DNA of 64,000 bases, taken from NCBI RefSeq assembly GCF_017491605.1, contig NZ_JAFGYY010000012.1, positions 134,934 through 198,933 of the forward strand. The letters are read 5' to 3'. Source of the stretch: Pseudomonas sp. 30_B. Its GTDB lineage: Bacteria > Pseudomonadota > Gammaproteobacteria > Pseudomonadales > Pseudomonadaceae. The position numbers were made by a program, and so were the translations under genes. The notes beneath the pieces were generated by a model, which saw only the letters and a list, made by a program, of their open reading frames with translations, did no database searches and was not told the origin of the DNA. Below are positions 1-9,025 of this stretch, in pieces; position 1 is the stretch's first letter, and each line of letters begins with the position of its first letter.

Positions 1-784
1 CCACCATTTCCTCGCGGCGTGTCAGCCCGAGGCTGGCTCGTAGCTGCAGGTTCAGGTGACAGCCGCCATCCTCGCCCCGGGACACCGACACGTCCAGCGT
101 GCGCCCCTGCCATTGGCCGGCACCGGTACGAATCAGGTCGAGCAGCGCATTGGGCAGGTGGCCCCCGAACCACTCGGGAAACTCCGCCATCAGCACCTGA
201 CAGAAAGCGGGCGTGGCTTGCTCCAGCCATGCCTGTTTGCTCACCGTCGCGGTCAACTGGTGGGCATCGGCCGGCTCGCCTTGCCATGTTGCCAGCGCGT
301 GTTTTTCTTCGGCCAGGAACAGGTGGGGCATCAGCAACTCGACCAGTGCGCGGTCTTCTTCCGTAAATAACGGCAACGCGTCGTCGCGATAGATCGACAG
401 AAAATGGACGAGCCCCGTGTTCTGGGCGGGCATCGCAGTCGACAGGGCGGATGCGATTCCGTAGTTCGCATCGAAGTCCTCTGGCGGTTCGCAACCGGTG
501 TACCTCACCGTGACGCCGGGATGCTCGATGACCGTGTGGGCCAGCTCATCGATCCCGGCGCTGGAGAGCCAGTCATCGGCAAATCCCGCCGGGAGCCGAT
601 GAAGGTAGCTCTGGAGCACCCTGGGCGAGCCACCTCTCAGATGCGCTACTCCCCACCATGCGGCGCTGATGGGGATATGGTCCTCCAGCAAGGCCAGGGC
701 GCCTTCGCGGAAACCCTCGAGCGTCGACTGTGTGGAGAGCCGGTGCCATGCCAGGAGCAGGGATGACAGGGTTGCGAGTTGCAT
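1..784 (-). CDS. LuxR-type transcriptional regulator, C-terminus cut by window edge
   Basis: The minus-strand frame is open from an ATG at 784 to the window edge, about 261 codons. An SD-like GGGGAAGG lies upstream of the ATG. Residues 1-200 look like the GAF/PAS-like sensor half of solo LuxR regulators (FTEEDRALVELLMPHL is typical of that domain). The visible end reads LGLTRREEMV, which matches the start of the LuxR/FixJ helix-turn-helix (L-T-x-R-E-x-x-V). The DNA-binding helices themselves lie outside the window. It is divergent from the serine hydrolase at 985 and is a natural candidate for its regulator; that link is inference from position only. Confidence 0.75.
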   Translation of the reverse strand, partial: MQLATLSSLLLAWHRLSTQSTLEGFREGALALLEDHIPISAAWWGVAHLRGGSPRVLQSYLHRLPAGFADDWLSSAGIDELAHTVIEHPGVTVRYTGCEPPEDFDANYGIASALSTAMPAQNTGLVHFLSIYRDDALPLFTEEDRALVELLMPHLFLAEEKHALATWQGEPADAHQLTATVSKQAWLEQATPAFCQVLMAEFPEWFGGHLPNALLDLIRTGAGQWQGRTLDVSVSRGEDGGCHLNLQLRASLGLTRREEMV

Positions 785-984
785 GTCGTCGCGGGGCCCT
801 TCCCCAGGCCAGTGACAAGATGATTGCCCGATTCTACGCAGCTGACGCCGGAGCGCCTACACAGCATTGCCACTGCAAATGCAGGGTTGGCGGAGGACTG
901 GCCTCTTGTTGAACTTGCGCCTTGCGCTCCCACGACGATGGATGAGCCGACAACAACCGAACCCGCGAAGGAAACAAGGACGCT

Positions 985-2445
985 ATGAACCTGAGAACCC
1001 GTGGCATCACGACGCTGATCGCGGCGTCAATTTCGGCAATCGGTGCGCTCAGCGCATACGGGAGCGCCGATGCCGTCACTCCCACGGCACTCAAGCTGCC
1101 GTTGCCGAACCCGAAGAATCTTTTCTCGTGGACGACGCAGGAAAAGGTGGCCGGGTTCAGCCATAGCGCCGACTTGTATGGTACCGAGGCCTTTCGGCGC
1201 GGGGCTGACGTGCTGGCGCTTCCCTCGGGAAGCAGCGCCCTGATAGAACGTGCGCAGGCCGTCACCTATCAATACGGGAGCGGCGCCGATGGCGCGCCGA
1301 AGCGTGACAATACGGTCGATGACTACATGGCTCACAGCAAGGCCACGGGCCTCCTGGTAATCAAGGACGGAGCCATCGTCCTCGAAAAATACGCGATGGG
1401 TGTCAACGCCTCCACGGTATGGGACAGCAAATCGGTCGGTAAGTCGGTCACCTCCACGCTGATGGGCGTGGCCATCAAGGATGGCTACATCAAGAGCCTG
1501 GACGACACCGTGGAGAAGTACATCCCCGAGCTCAAGGGGTCAGCCTATGAAGGGGTGTCGCTGCGCGACATGCTGCGGATGACTTCAGGCGTGAGCTGGG
1601 ACGAAAACTATCTGGACCCGAAGTCCGACATCGTGGCGCAGCTGGCTTGCCAGCGTGACAAGGGCGACACGGCGGGCTGCATGCTCAACCTCATGCGGAC
1701 GTTGAAACGTACGGTTGATCCCGCAACGGGGAAGCCCGTCGCACCGGGTGACGTCTTCAACTACAGCACCGGCGAGGCCTACCTGAGCGGCCTGGTGGTT
1801 CAACGGGCCACCGGGAAGACCCTGGCCAAATACCTCGAACAGAAGATCTGGCAACCCTTTGGCATGGAGGCCGACGGTAACTATTGGACTTCCGATGGTG
1901 TGTCCTTCGGTGGCGGTGGGTTCAATGCGACGCTGCGGGATTATGGCCGCTTCGGGTTGTTCGTCCTCAATAACGGACGCCTGTCCGACGGCTCCTCGGT
2001 GCTTCCGGACAATTGGGTGCGGGACGCTACGACCTGGACGCTGGCGTCGGCCGAACCCGCGGTTTCGGATAACGGCCAATACGGATACATGTGGTGGTTC
2101 AGCCCCGCATACGATGATGGCGTCCACAAGCCATCACCTCTGTTCGCCCCTGTTGGCGCCCCGCTGCAAAACACCACCAATCCGGCCGGGGCGGTACCGG
2201 TACAGGGGCGCGCAGCCGTCCAGGGGTTGCCGGGCTCGGTGTCCGACTGGACGTTCGCGGCAATCGGGGTCTTCGGCCAGATGATTGCGATCAACCAGAA
2301 AGAGAATCTCGTGGTTGTCCAGTGGTCGGTCTGGGACAAGCCCGATCCGACCTGCTGTGACGTATCGGAATCAAGCTATCTCGCCAGCAACCCCTATGGT
2401 GAAGAATCGACCTTCCTGAACGCCATGATTACCGCGCTGCATTGA
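985..2445 (+). CDS. Exported class-C beta-lactamase-fold serine hydrolase
   Basis: This 486-residue protein belongs to the serine beta-lactamase/EstB/6-aminohexanoate-dimer hydrolase superfamily. A signal peptide is visible (basic start, hydrophobic residues 8-24, cleavage likely after about residue 30 at GSADA), so it acts in the periplasm. The catalytic SxxK is S150-V-G-K153 and the second motif is Y260-S-T. A late GQMIAI block fits the region that carries the third motif in this family. It is longer than AmpC because of an N-terminal extension and an insert near 210-250. Substrate cannot be told from sequence; esterase or amide hydrolase activity is as likely as beta-lactam hydrolysis. The start is supported by AAGGA upstream. 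Confidence 0.85.
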   Translation: MNLRTRGITTLIAASISAIGALSAYGSADAVTPTALKLPLPNPKNLFSWTTQEKVAGFSHSADLYGTEAFRRGADVLALPSGSSALIERAQAVTYQYGSGADGAPKRDNTVDDYMAHSKATGLLVIKDGAIVLEKYAMGVNASTVWDSKSVGKSVTSTLMGVAIKDGYIKSLDDTVEKYIPELKGSAYEGVSLRDMLRMTSGVSWDENYLDPKSDIVAQLACQRDKGDTAGCMLNLMRTLKRTVDPATGKPVAPGDVFNYSTGEAYLSGLVVQRATGKTLAKYLEQKIWQPFGMEADGNYWTSDGVSFGGGGFNATLRDYGRFGLFVLNNGRLSDGSSVLPDNWVRDATTWTLASAEPAVSDNGQYGYMWWFSPAYDDGVHKPSPLFAPVGAPLQNTTNPAGAVPVQGRAAVQGLPGSVSDWTFAAIGVFGQMIAINQKENLVVVQWSVWDKPDPTCCDVSESSYLASNPYGEESTFLNAMITALH

Positions 2446-2451
2446 TGCACG

Positions 2452-2486
2452 TGCAGGGGGCGTCAGAGGGGGCCCCCTGCATTTTT
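2452..2486 (+). terminator. Intrinsic terminator of the serine hydrolase gene
   Basis: A perfect 10-bp stem (TGCAGGGGGC at 2452-2461 with GCCCCCTGCA at 2472-2481) is followed directly by five T residues, 6 bp after the stop codon. Confidence 0.85.
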
Positions 2487-2558
2487 AACCGCAGCCGGAT
2501 GTGAGAATTCTGATACTCCCGCAGACCGGCCCCGGCTGGGGCGAGGCGATCCCGATCG

Positions 2559-3572
2559 TCAGGACCCGCTGAGGAGCACGATCTTGCCGATATGTTTGCC
2601 CGAGTCCATCAGCTCATGGGCCGCGCCGGCCTCCGCCAGGCCGAAGGTCTTGAAGATGAGCGGTTTCACCTCGCCATTGCGGACGTGGGGCCAGACCTGG
2701 GTCTCAAGTTCGTCGATGATCGCCTTCTTTTCGTCGGCGGTCCGGGAGCGCAGGGTGGAGCCGATATGCGTCAGGCGCTTCACCAGCATCGGGAAGAGAT
2801 TGACCTGGGTGGCGGGCCCCTTGATGACGCCGATCTGCACGATCCGGCCATTCATGGCCGCGACCTGGAAGTTCCGATCGACGTAATCGCCGCCGATGAT
2901 GTCGACCACCACGTCGACGCCGCGTCCCTGGGTTTCCCGCATCACTTCGGCGACGAAGTCCTGCTCGGTGTAGTTGATCGGATGGTGGGCGCCCAGGGAC
3001 CGGCTCGCGGCCTGCTGTTCTTCGTTCTTCACCGTGGTGAATATTGTCGAGGCGCCGAACGCCCGGGCGAGCATGGTGGCGGTTGTGCCGATGCCCGATG
3101 CGCCACCGTGGATCAGTACCGATTCGCCGGCCTTGAACTGCCCGCGCTGGAACAGGTTGGCCCAGACGGTCATGAAGGTTTCCGGCAGCGCAGCGGCCTC
3201 CACCCGGCTCAAGCCATTGGGAAGGTGGAGGGTGGTGCGTTCGTCCGCCACGGCGTACTGCGCGTAGCCACCGCCGGGTACCAGCGCCATGACTTCGTCG
3301 CCCAGGGCGAAACCGCTCACCTGCGCTCCGAGGGCCACCACCACGCCGGAAATTTCCAGCCCTGGAATGTCCGAGGCGCCGGGCGGCGGGTCATACAGGC
3401 CTTTGCGCTGGAGTACGTCCGGGCCGTTCACGCCGGCCGCGTGCACCTTGATCAGCACCTCCCTTGCGCCCGGGCTGGGGGTAGGCCGCTCGGCGGGAAC
3501 CAGGACTTCCGGCCCTCCCGGCTGGCTGATTTCGATGGCGGTCATGTGGGTGGGAATAGCATGAGCGTTCAT
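2559..3572 (-). CDS. MDR-superfamily NADPH:quinone reductase-like protein
   Basis: The 337-residue protein has the GroES-like N-terminal half followed by a Rossmann domain with the GGASGIGTTA nucleotide-binding loop. It is a zinc-independent medium-chain reductase of the Qor/PIG3 group: the classic zinc-ligand cysteines are not seen. Such enzymes use NADPH to reduce quinones or enones in the cytoplasm. It follows the hydrolase gene on the same strand after 116 bp and so is probably read from the same MerR-type promoter at 4810-4840. ATG 3572 is taken as start; an internal ATG at 3545 is also possible and neither has a strong SD. Confidence 0.85.
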   Translation of the reverse strand: MNAHAIPTHMTAIEISQPGGPEVLVPAERPTPSPGAREVLIKVHAAGVNGPDVLQRKGLYDPPPGASDIPGLEISGVVVALGAQVSGFALGDEVMALVPGGGYAQYAVADERTTLHLPNGLSRVEAAALPETFMTVWANLFQRGQFKAGESVLIHGGASGIGTTATMLARAFGASTIFTTVKNEEQQAASRSLGAHHPINYTEQDFVAEVMRETQGRGVDVVVDIIGGDYVDRNFQVAAMNGRIVQIGVIKGPATQVNLFPMLVKRLTHIGSTLRSRTADEKKAIIDELETQVWPHVRNGEVKPLIFKTFGLAEAGAAHELMDSGKHIGKIVLLSGS

Positions 3573-3688
3573 GGTGCGAGTCTCGCGTGGGAGTCGACAG
3601 GAGAAGGGCGTTCGGCGGGTGCGCAGCGAGGCCGCGAACGGCCGAAGGAGGAAGGGAGCCAGGAGCGAATCCCTGGCTCCCGCGCCTG

Positions 3689-4519
3689 TCAGCCGCGGAT
3701 GAAGGCGAGCAGGTCGGCGTTGATGGTATCGGCCTGGGTGGTCGGCATGCCGTGCGGGAAGCCGGAGTACGTCTTCAGCGTGCCGTTCTGCAGCAGCTTC
3801 GCCGAGAGCAGGCCGGAGTTTTCATAGGGGACGATCTGGTCGTCGTCGCCATGCATCACCAGCACCGGAATGGCGATGTTCTTCAGGTCCTCGGTGAAGT
3901 CCGTCTGCGAGAAGGCGACGATGCCGTCGTAATGCGCCTTGGCACACCCCATCATGCCTTGCCGCCACCAGTTCCAGATGATGCCTTCCGAAGGCTTCGC
4001 ACCGGGGCGGTTGTAGCCATAGAAGGGGCCCGCCGGGATGTCGTGGTAGAACTGCGCGCGGTTGGCCGCGAGCTGGGCCTGGAGGTCGTCGAAGACATCC
4101 TTGGGCAGGCCGCCGGGATTGCTCGCCGTCTTCACCATCAGCGGAGGGACCGCAGCGATGATGGCGGCCTTGGGCACCGGGTCCTCGCGATGCCGGGCGA
4201 TGTAGTGGACGACCTCGCCGCCACCCGTGGAGTGGCCGACATGCACCGCCCCCTGGGTGCCGAGGTGCTGCACCACCGCGGCCACGTCATCGGCGTAGTG
4301 GTCCATGTCGTGGCCGTCCCAGACCTGGCTGGAACGCCCATGCCCGCGGCGATCGTGGGCGACGACGCGGAAGCCGTTGGCCAGGAAGAACAGCATCTGG
4401 GCATCCCAATCGTCGGCACTGAGCGGCCAACCATGGTGGAAGTGGATCACCTGGGCATCACGCGGGCCCCAGTCTTTGTAGAAGATTTCTACGCCGTCCT
4501 TTGTAGTGACGTATCCCAT
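3689..4519 (-). CDS. Alpha/beta hydrolase, non-heme chloroperoxidase/arylesterase type
   Basis: A cytoplasmic 276-residue alpha/beta hydrolase. The oxyanion region HHGWPLS (28-34), nucleophile elbow G95-H-S97-T-G-G, an acidic residue in HGDDDQ and the final catalytic His in FPHGMP near the C-terminus are all visible. These match the cofactor-free haloperoxidase/perhydrolase and arylesterase subfamily, which hydrolyses esters and can form peracids in vitro. GGAG 9 bp before the ATG supports the start. It is the first gene of the leftward unit driven by the promoter at 4810-4840. The physiological substrate is unknown. Confidence 0.88.
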   Translation of the reverse strand: MGYVTTKDGVEIFYKDWGPRDAQVIHFHHGWPLSADDWDAQMLFFLANGFRVVAHDRRGHGRSSQVWDGHDMDHYADDVAAVVQHLGTQGAVHVGHSTGGGEVVHYIARHREDPVPKAAIIAAVPPLMVKTASNPGGLPKDVFDDLQAQLAANRAQFYHDIPAGPFYGYNRPGAKPSEGIIWNWWRQGMMGCAKAHYDGIVAFSQTDFTEDLKNIAIPVLVMHGDDDQIVPYENSGLLSAKLLQNGTLKTYSGFPHGMPTTQADTINADLLAFIRG

Positions 4520-4809
4520 GTTTGCATCTCCTGTGGTGGGTGGAGTTCGGCACCCAGCAATCAGCCTTGCTGGTCATTGCCGCTCGTGACGGGAGTTCAT
4601 TTCCGTTCTCACCGGACAGAGCGAGGTTCGATTGAGGTGGCGGACCGCCTGGGCCCGGCACGCACGCTTCGAACAGCTCCGTCCGGCTCCCCCCGGAACG
4701 GCTCGCTTACCGGAGCATGGCCGGTCTGCGCTTGGCGGGGGCTCTTCCATGAGCGGCCGTGGCGTTGTCGCACGCTGGATGGGGCAACCCATCGCTTGGC
4801 CGTCTGTTC
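4520..4809 (-). other. Untranslated leader/intergenic region between hydrolase and MerR operator
   Basis: About 290 bp lie between the leftward MerR-type promoter and the hydrolase start. Short open frames cross it but none has a convincing start or composition, so it is left as leader. I see no clear terminator or riboswitch-like structure in it. Confidence 0.4.
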
Positions 4810-4840
4810 ACTCTAGGATTAAAGTAAGCTTTAAGGTCAA
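4810..4840 (-). promoter_or_regulatory. MerR-type promoter/operator A (leftward, hydrolase-MDR unit)
   Basis: On the minus strand TTGACC (4840-4835) is followed by a 19-bp spacer and TAGAGT (4815-4810). The spacer holds the dyad TTAAAG-N4-CTTTAA. The overlong 19-bp spacing with a central dyad is the hallmark of promoters activated by MerR-family proteins. The -35 end lies only 22 bp from the merR-like start codon at 4862, so the same site could autoregulate that gene. Confidence 0.8.
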
Positions 4841-4861
4841 AGCTTTTTTCGAGGGTACGGC

Positions 4862-5326
4862 ATGAGAATTGGAGAACTGGCGAAGCGCTGTGGGCTGGCG
4901 CCGTCGCGCATTCGCTTCTACGAGGCGAGCGGACTGATCCATTCCGTCGAGCGCAAGGCCAATGGTTACCGGGACTACAGCGAAGACACCGTGTGGATTC
5001 TGGAGATCATCACGGGCGCCCAGAGTGCGGGGTTCTCCCTGGAGGAGATCCGTCACCTGCTGCCGGTCAATGCCAATGGCTGGCAGCACGGCGAACTGCT
5101 CGCCGGCCTCAAGCGCAAGGTGGCGGAAATCGAGGTGCTGCAGGAACGCCTGAAGCAGAGCAGGGCGCAGTTGCTGATGGTCATCGACGGCATCGAGAGC
5201 AAGCCCGAAGGCATGCACTGCGTTGACAACACGCAACGCGTGCTGGAGCGCCTGCGCGAGGAAGCGCGGACACTCGCCAAGCCGCGCAAAGCTGTCGGCG
5301 CGGCCCTGGCGGGAGCCGAGGAGTAA
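4862..5326 (+). CDS. MerR-family transcriptional regulator
   Basis: The 154-residue protein starts with the winged helix of MerR proteins: MRIGELAKRCGLAPSRIRFY, then GYRDYSEDTV, then a GFSLEEIRHLL helix. A long coiled-coil dimerisation helix spans about 78-110. The effector end is short and has only C120 besides C10; the SoxR four-cysteine cluster and the CueR-type metal loop are both absent. The ligand may therefore be an organic electrophile or drug, which is inference. Four matching 19-bp-spacer promoters in the surrounding 2.7 kb (4810, 6434, 6601, 7423) make it the obvious regulator of this island. A GAGGG-like SD precedes the ATG. Confidence 0.92.
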   Translation: MRIGELAKRCGLAPSRIRFYEASGLIHSVERKANGYRDYSEDTVWILEIITGAQSAGFSLEEIRHLLPVNANGWQHGELLAGLKRKVAEIEVLQERLKQSRAQLLMVIDGIESKPEGMHCVDNTQRVLERLREEARTLAKPRKAVGAALAGAEE

Positions 5327-5336
5327 CCCCTGGGAA

Positions 5337-5361
5337 AAGCCAGGCCTTGTCGGCCAGGCTT
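5337..5361 (-). terminator. Probable terminator between convergent merR-like and ADC-like genes
   Basis: A 10-bp stem with one internal mismatch (5337-5346 with 5352-5361) lies between the two convergent stop codons. Read leftward it is followed by CTTTTCCC, so it fits best as the end of the minus-strand ADC-like transcript. Confidence 0.45.
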
Positions 5362-5368
5362 GATGGGG

Positions 5369-6370
5369 TCAGTTCTTCCCGATCAGCGTGGCAAGCGGCT
5401 TGGGGGCGTACAGCGCGCTCTGGAAGTCCGGAACGTACTCATACTTCATCATCTTCCCCAGCTTCAGCGGCTTGATGTAGGCCGAGAGGCTGCCATCGCC
5501 GAGCGTCAGTCGCGCCGAATCGCCACTGGTACTGGAGGCGTGGCTGAGTTGCCGCGAAACCGCATAGCCATAGGTCAGCTCACCGGCCTTGTCGGTATTG
5601 GTGAAGCTGTTGGTCACCAGCTCAGCGTCCTTCGAGAGTCCGTCGAGTTTGTCGCCGCGGAAGACGACATCCACTTTCCCCGTCTGGCTATCGATGATGT
5701 CGTAGGAGACGCTGTGCTCGTCCTCCCTGACGTTTATGCCGGTGAGCCACTTGGGCAGGTTGTAACCCACGACGCCGCGCACCCGGGCCAGCTCGGTATT
5801 CACCGGAAGCTTGAGCACATAGCCCCAGAAATCCTTGGAGATTGACTGGCCGATCAGCGTGATCGGGCCGAGGTTGGAGTTGCCGGGCTTGTTGGTGATG
5901 ATCGAGAGGGCGACCTCGTTGTAGCTGTCATTGTCGCAGTAGTGATAGGAATAGGCGGTAAAGGCCACCAGGCCGCGCCCCGGCCAGATCTGCAGCGGCT
6001 GCACCTGCTCCAGCACCTTGGCCGGCATCAGTTCCCGCAGTTTCTCGATATCGGCGGTAAAGACCGCGGTGACCCGGCTGTTCCTGTAGTAGAAATTCGG
6101 CGAATAGGATTCGAAGCCGATGTCCACCTTCGTCTTGATCAGCCCCTTGAACCAGCTCAGGTCGATATCCGGCGCTTCGCTGGCGATGACCGAGAGCGGA
6201 GGGTTCGAACGGTAGCGGTCGTACAGGCCGCCCTTGACCACGGGCACCTGATGACCGGCGATATCGATGAGGGTACTTTCCGACTTCGTTGGCGGAACTT
6301 CAGCCCAGGCGGTGGCCGCAAGGGCATTGACGAACAGTCCGGCTATTGCGGCAACACTTCCGAGTTTCAT
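5369..6370 (-). CDS. Exported acetoacetate decarboxylase-like protein
   Basis: The 333-residue protein carries a signal peptide (MKLGSVAAIAGLF..., cleavage likely near AWA-E24) followed by a domain of the acetoacetate decarboxylase (ADC) superfamily: the NEVALSII strand at 151-158 and a G-Y-NL-P-K-W block around K207. In true ADC the Schiff-base lysine sits in a PKK triplet; here one lysine is kept and the second is Trp, with a two-residue insert before PK, so plain acetoacetate decarboxylation is doubtful. A periplasmic ADC-like protein is unusual. ATG 6370 with GGAGAC upstream is preferred to a TTG two codons earlier. It is transcribed from operator B. Confidence 0.75.
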   Translation of the reverse strand: MKLGSVAAIAGLFVNALAATAWAEVPPTKSESTLIDIAGHQVPVVKGGLYDRYRSNPPLSVIASEAPDIDLSWFKGLIKTKVDIGFESYSPNFYYRNSRVTAVFTADIEKLRELMPAKVLEQVQPLQIWPGRGLVAFTAYSYHYCDNDSYNEVALSIITNKPGNSNLGPITLIGQSISKDFWGYVLKLPVNTELARVRGVVGYNLPKWLTGINVREDEHSVSYDIIDSQTGKVDVVFRGDKLDGLSKDAELVTNSFTNTDKAGELTYGYAVSRQLSHASSTSGDSARLTLGDGSLSAYIKPLKLGKMMKYEYVPDFQSALYAPKPLATLIGKN

Positions 6371-6433
6371 CTTCAACTGTCTCCAGAGTCATGGGTGGCC
6401 TTGGCGGCACGCTTTCAGCGGCTTGCCGGCGGA

Positions 6434-6464
6434 ACCCTAACCTTTAACTAAACTTTAAGGTCAA
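6434..6464 (-). promoter_or_regulatory. MerR-type promoter/operator B (ADC-like gene)
   Basis: On the minus strand TTGACC (6464-6459), a 19-bp spacer with the dyad TTAAAG-N6-TTAAAGG-like repeat, and TAGGGT (6439-6434). It shares TTGACCTTAAAGTTT with operator D at 7423. The -10 lies about 60 bp before the ADC-like start. Confidence 0.85.
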
Positions 6465-6600
6465 GACGGCTTTTCGTGTCTGGAGAGTCAGCCCCGAGGG
6501 GGCGTTTAACCGGGCAGCACGGCGATTTCCGGGGTTCCTGATGATATTCCGTGCACCTCTCAATAAATTCTGTGAATGTACGCCATAAGGAACGACGGCA

Positions 6601-6631
6601 TTGACCTTGAAGTTGAGTTCAACCTTAGAGT
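6601..6631 (+). promoter_or_regulatory. MerR-type promoter/operator C (DJ-1/PfpI gene)
   Basis: TTGACC (6601-6606), 19-bp spacer with the near-perfect dyad TTGAAGTTGAGTTCAA, then TAGAGT (6626-6631). The gene start follows 32 bp after the -10. Confidence 0.88.
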
Positions 6632-6662
6632 GAAGGCGGCTGGACAGGAGGACACCCGAAAC

Positions 6663-7349
6663 ATGGCCAAGCGCATTCTTCACGTCGTTACCAACGTCGC
6701 TCATTACGCCGATCCGTCGAAGCCCACCGGCTTGTGGCTGAGCGAGCTGACCCACGCCTATCACGTCTTTTCCGCCATGGGCTACGAGCAGCACCTGGTG
6801 AGCCCCAGGGGCGGGCTGTCGCCCCTGGAGCCGCGCGCCCTGAAATGGCCGCTGCTCGACCGCACGGCCAAGGCCTGGCTGAACGATGAGGGCAGCATGT
6901 CGCGCCTGGCGACCACGGCGCGGCCGGAGGACATCGACTCCGCCGACTTCGACGCCATCTACTTCACCGGTGGGCATGCCGTGATGTGGGACTTTCCCGA
7001 CGATGCCGGATTGCAGCGGCTCACCCGGGAAATCTACGAGCGCGGCGGGATAGTGTCTTCCGTGTGCCATGGCTACTGCGGGTTGCTGAATACCCGGCTT
7101 TCGGACGGCCGCCTGCTGGTCGCCGGCAAGCGACTGACCGGTTATTCCTGGATCGAGGAAGTGCTGGCGGGTGTCGCGAAGCAGGTGCCCTACAACTCAG
7201 AGGAAGAAATGAAGCGCCGCGGCGCACGCTACGAGAAGGCCTTGCTGCCGTTCGTATCCAATGTCGCCGTCGATGGTCGGCTGGTCACGGGGCAGAACCC
7301 GCAATCGGCAAAGGCGACGGCGGAGCGGGTGGTCGCGCTGCTGAGCTGA
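6663..7349 (+). CDS. DJ-1/PfpI-family protein, Hsp31/glyoxalase III-like
   Basis: A 228-residue cytoplasmic protein of the DJ-1/PfpI superfamily. The nucleophile elbow is V-S-S-V-C135-H-G-Y, with a conserved early acidic residue near E28 in LSELTHAY and the YFTGGHAVMWD strand (100-110) typical of Hsp31-like members. Relatives act as glutathione-independent glyoxalases or as chaperones. ATG 6663 is chosen because AGGAGGA lies 11 bp upstream and the promoter at 6601-6631 would fall inside any longer frame. The methylglyoxal-type role would fit the reductases in the same regulon, but this is inference. Confidence 0.88.
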   Translation: MAKRILHVVTNVAHYADPSKPTGLWLSELTHAYHVFSAMGYEQHLVSPRGGLSPLEPRALKWPLLDRTAKAWLNDEGSMSRLATTARPEDIDSADFDAIYFTGGHAVMWDFPDDAGLQRLTREIYERGGIVSSVCHGYCGLLNTRLSDGRLLVAGKRLTGYSWIEEVLAGVAKQVPYNSEEEMKRRGARYEKALLPFVSNVAVDGRLVTGQNPQSAKATAERVVALLS

Positions 7350-7422
7350 GGGTGTTCGGAGCGCTTGGAGGGGGAGAGTCGATCGGAGCATTCGACCTCT
7401 CTCCCTGCTCCGGAATATTCGC

Positions 7423-7453
7423 TTGACCTTAAAGTTTGCTTCAAGGTTATGGT
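7423..7453 (+). promoter_or_regulatory. MerR-type promoter/operator D (OYE-like gene)
   Basis: TTGACC (7423-7428), 19-bp spacer with the dyad ACCTTAAAG/CTTCAAGGT, then TATGGT (7448-7453). The spacer dyad is the most symmetric of the four sites in this island. Confidence 0.87.
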
Positions 7454-7481
7454 GCTGCCATCACCCATCCTGGAGCCCGTG

Positions 7482-8710
<1,229 letters not shown>

Positions 8711-8714
<4 letters not shown>

Positions 8715-9025
8715 CCTTGGCTGCAGCCTATCCCGAGTTGGCCATGGAGCCGACCATGCGCACGGCGTATCGGCGTACAACCGCTCGCGGTTGTACGCCC
8801 TACAGGGTACACGCCGTGCACCGGGCTGCTCTTCGTAGGAGCGAGCTTGCTCGCGAACAGAGTCTCCCGGACACATCAATGTCGGGCGGTTCGCGAGCAA
8901 GGACTGGGCGTCCCCCTCGGTCCTACAGGTGTTCATACTGCAACCTGGGTGCGGGGACGTAGGGCGTATAACGTTCGACGTTATACGCCGTCTGACCTTG
9001 GCTGCAGCCAGCCCTGCATTCGCAA
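8711..9025. repeat. Repeat-filled gap: two palindromes and a REP pair between 18-bp direct repeats
   Basis: No gene was found here. The 18-bp direct repeat CTGACCTTGGCTGCAGCC occurs at 8711-8728 and 8992-9009. Between the copies lie a perfect 12-bp hairpin (GGCGTACAACCG, 8772-8783 with 8788-8799), a REP unit (8835-8858) facing a degenerate partner (about 8889-8929), and a second perfect 12-bp hairpin (GGCGTATAACGT, 8963-8974 with 8978-8989). The gap separates the end of the OYE-like gene from the convergent end of the giant-protein operon. Confidence 0.8.

Noticed and set aside
4458-4792. Small minus-strand frames (67 and 72 codons) in the leader between the MerR site and the hydrolase
   Set aside because: No SD, composition typical of non-coding frame, and one overlaps the hydrolase start in another frame.
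3587-4816. A plus-strand frame of 409 codons over the hydrolase gene
   Set aside because: It is antisense to a gene with catalytic triad motifs and has no SD or domain.
4862-5326. SoxR as the identity of the MerR protein
   Set aside because: The four-cysteine cluster near the C-terminus of SoxR is missing and the promoters carry an ACCTTAAAG dyad, not the SoxR box.
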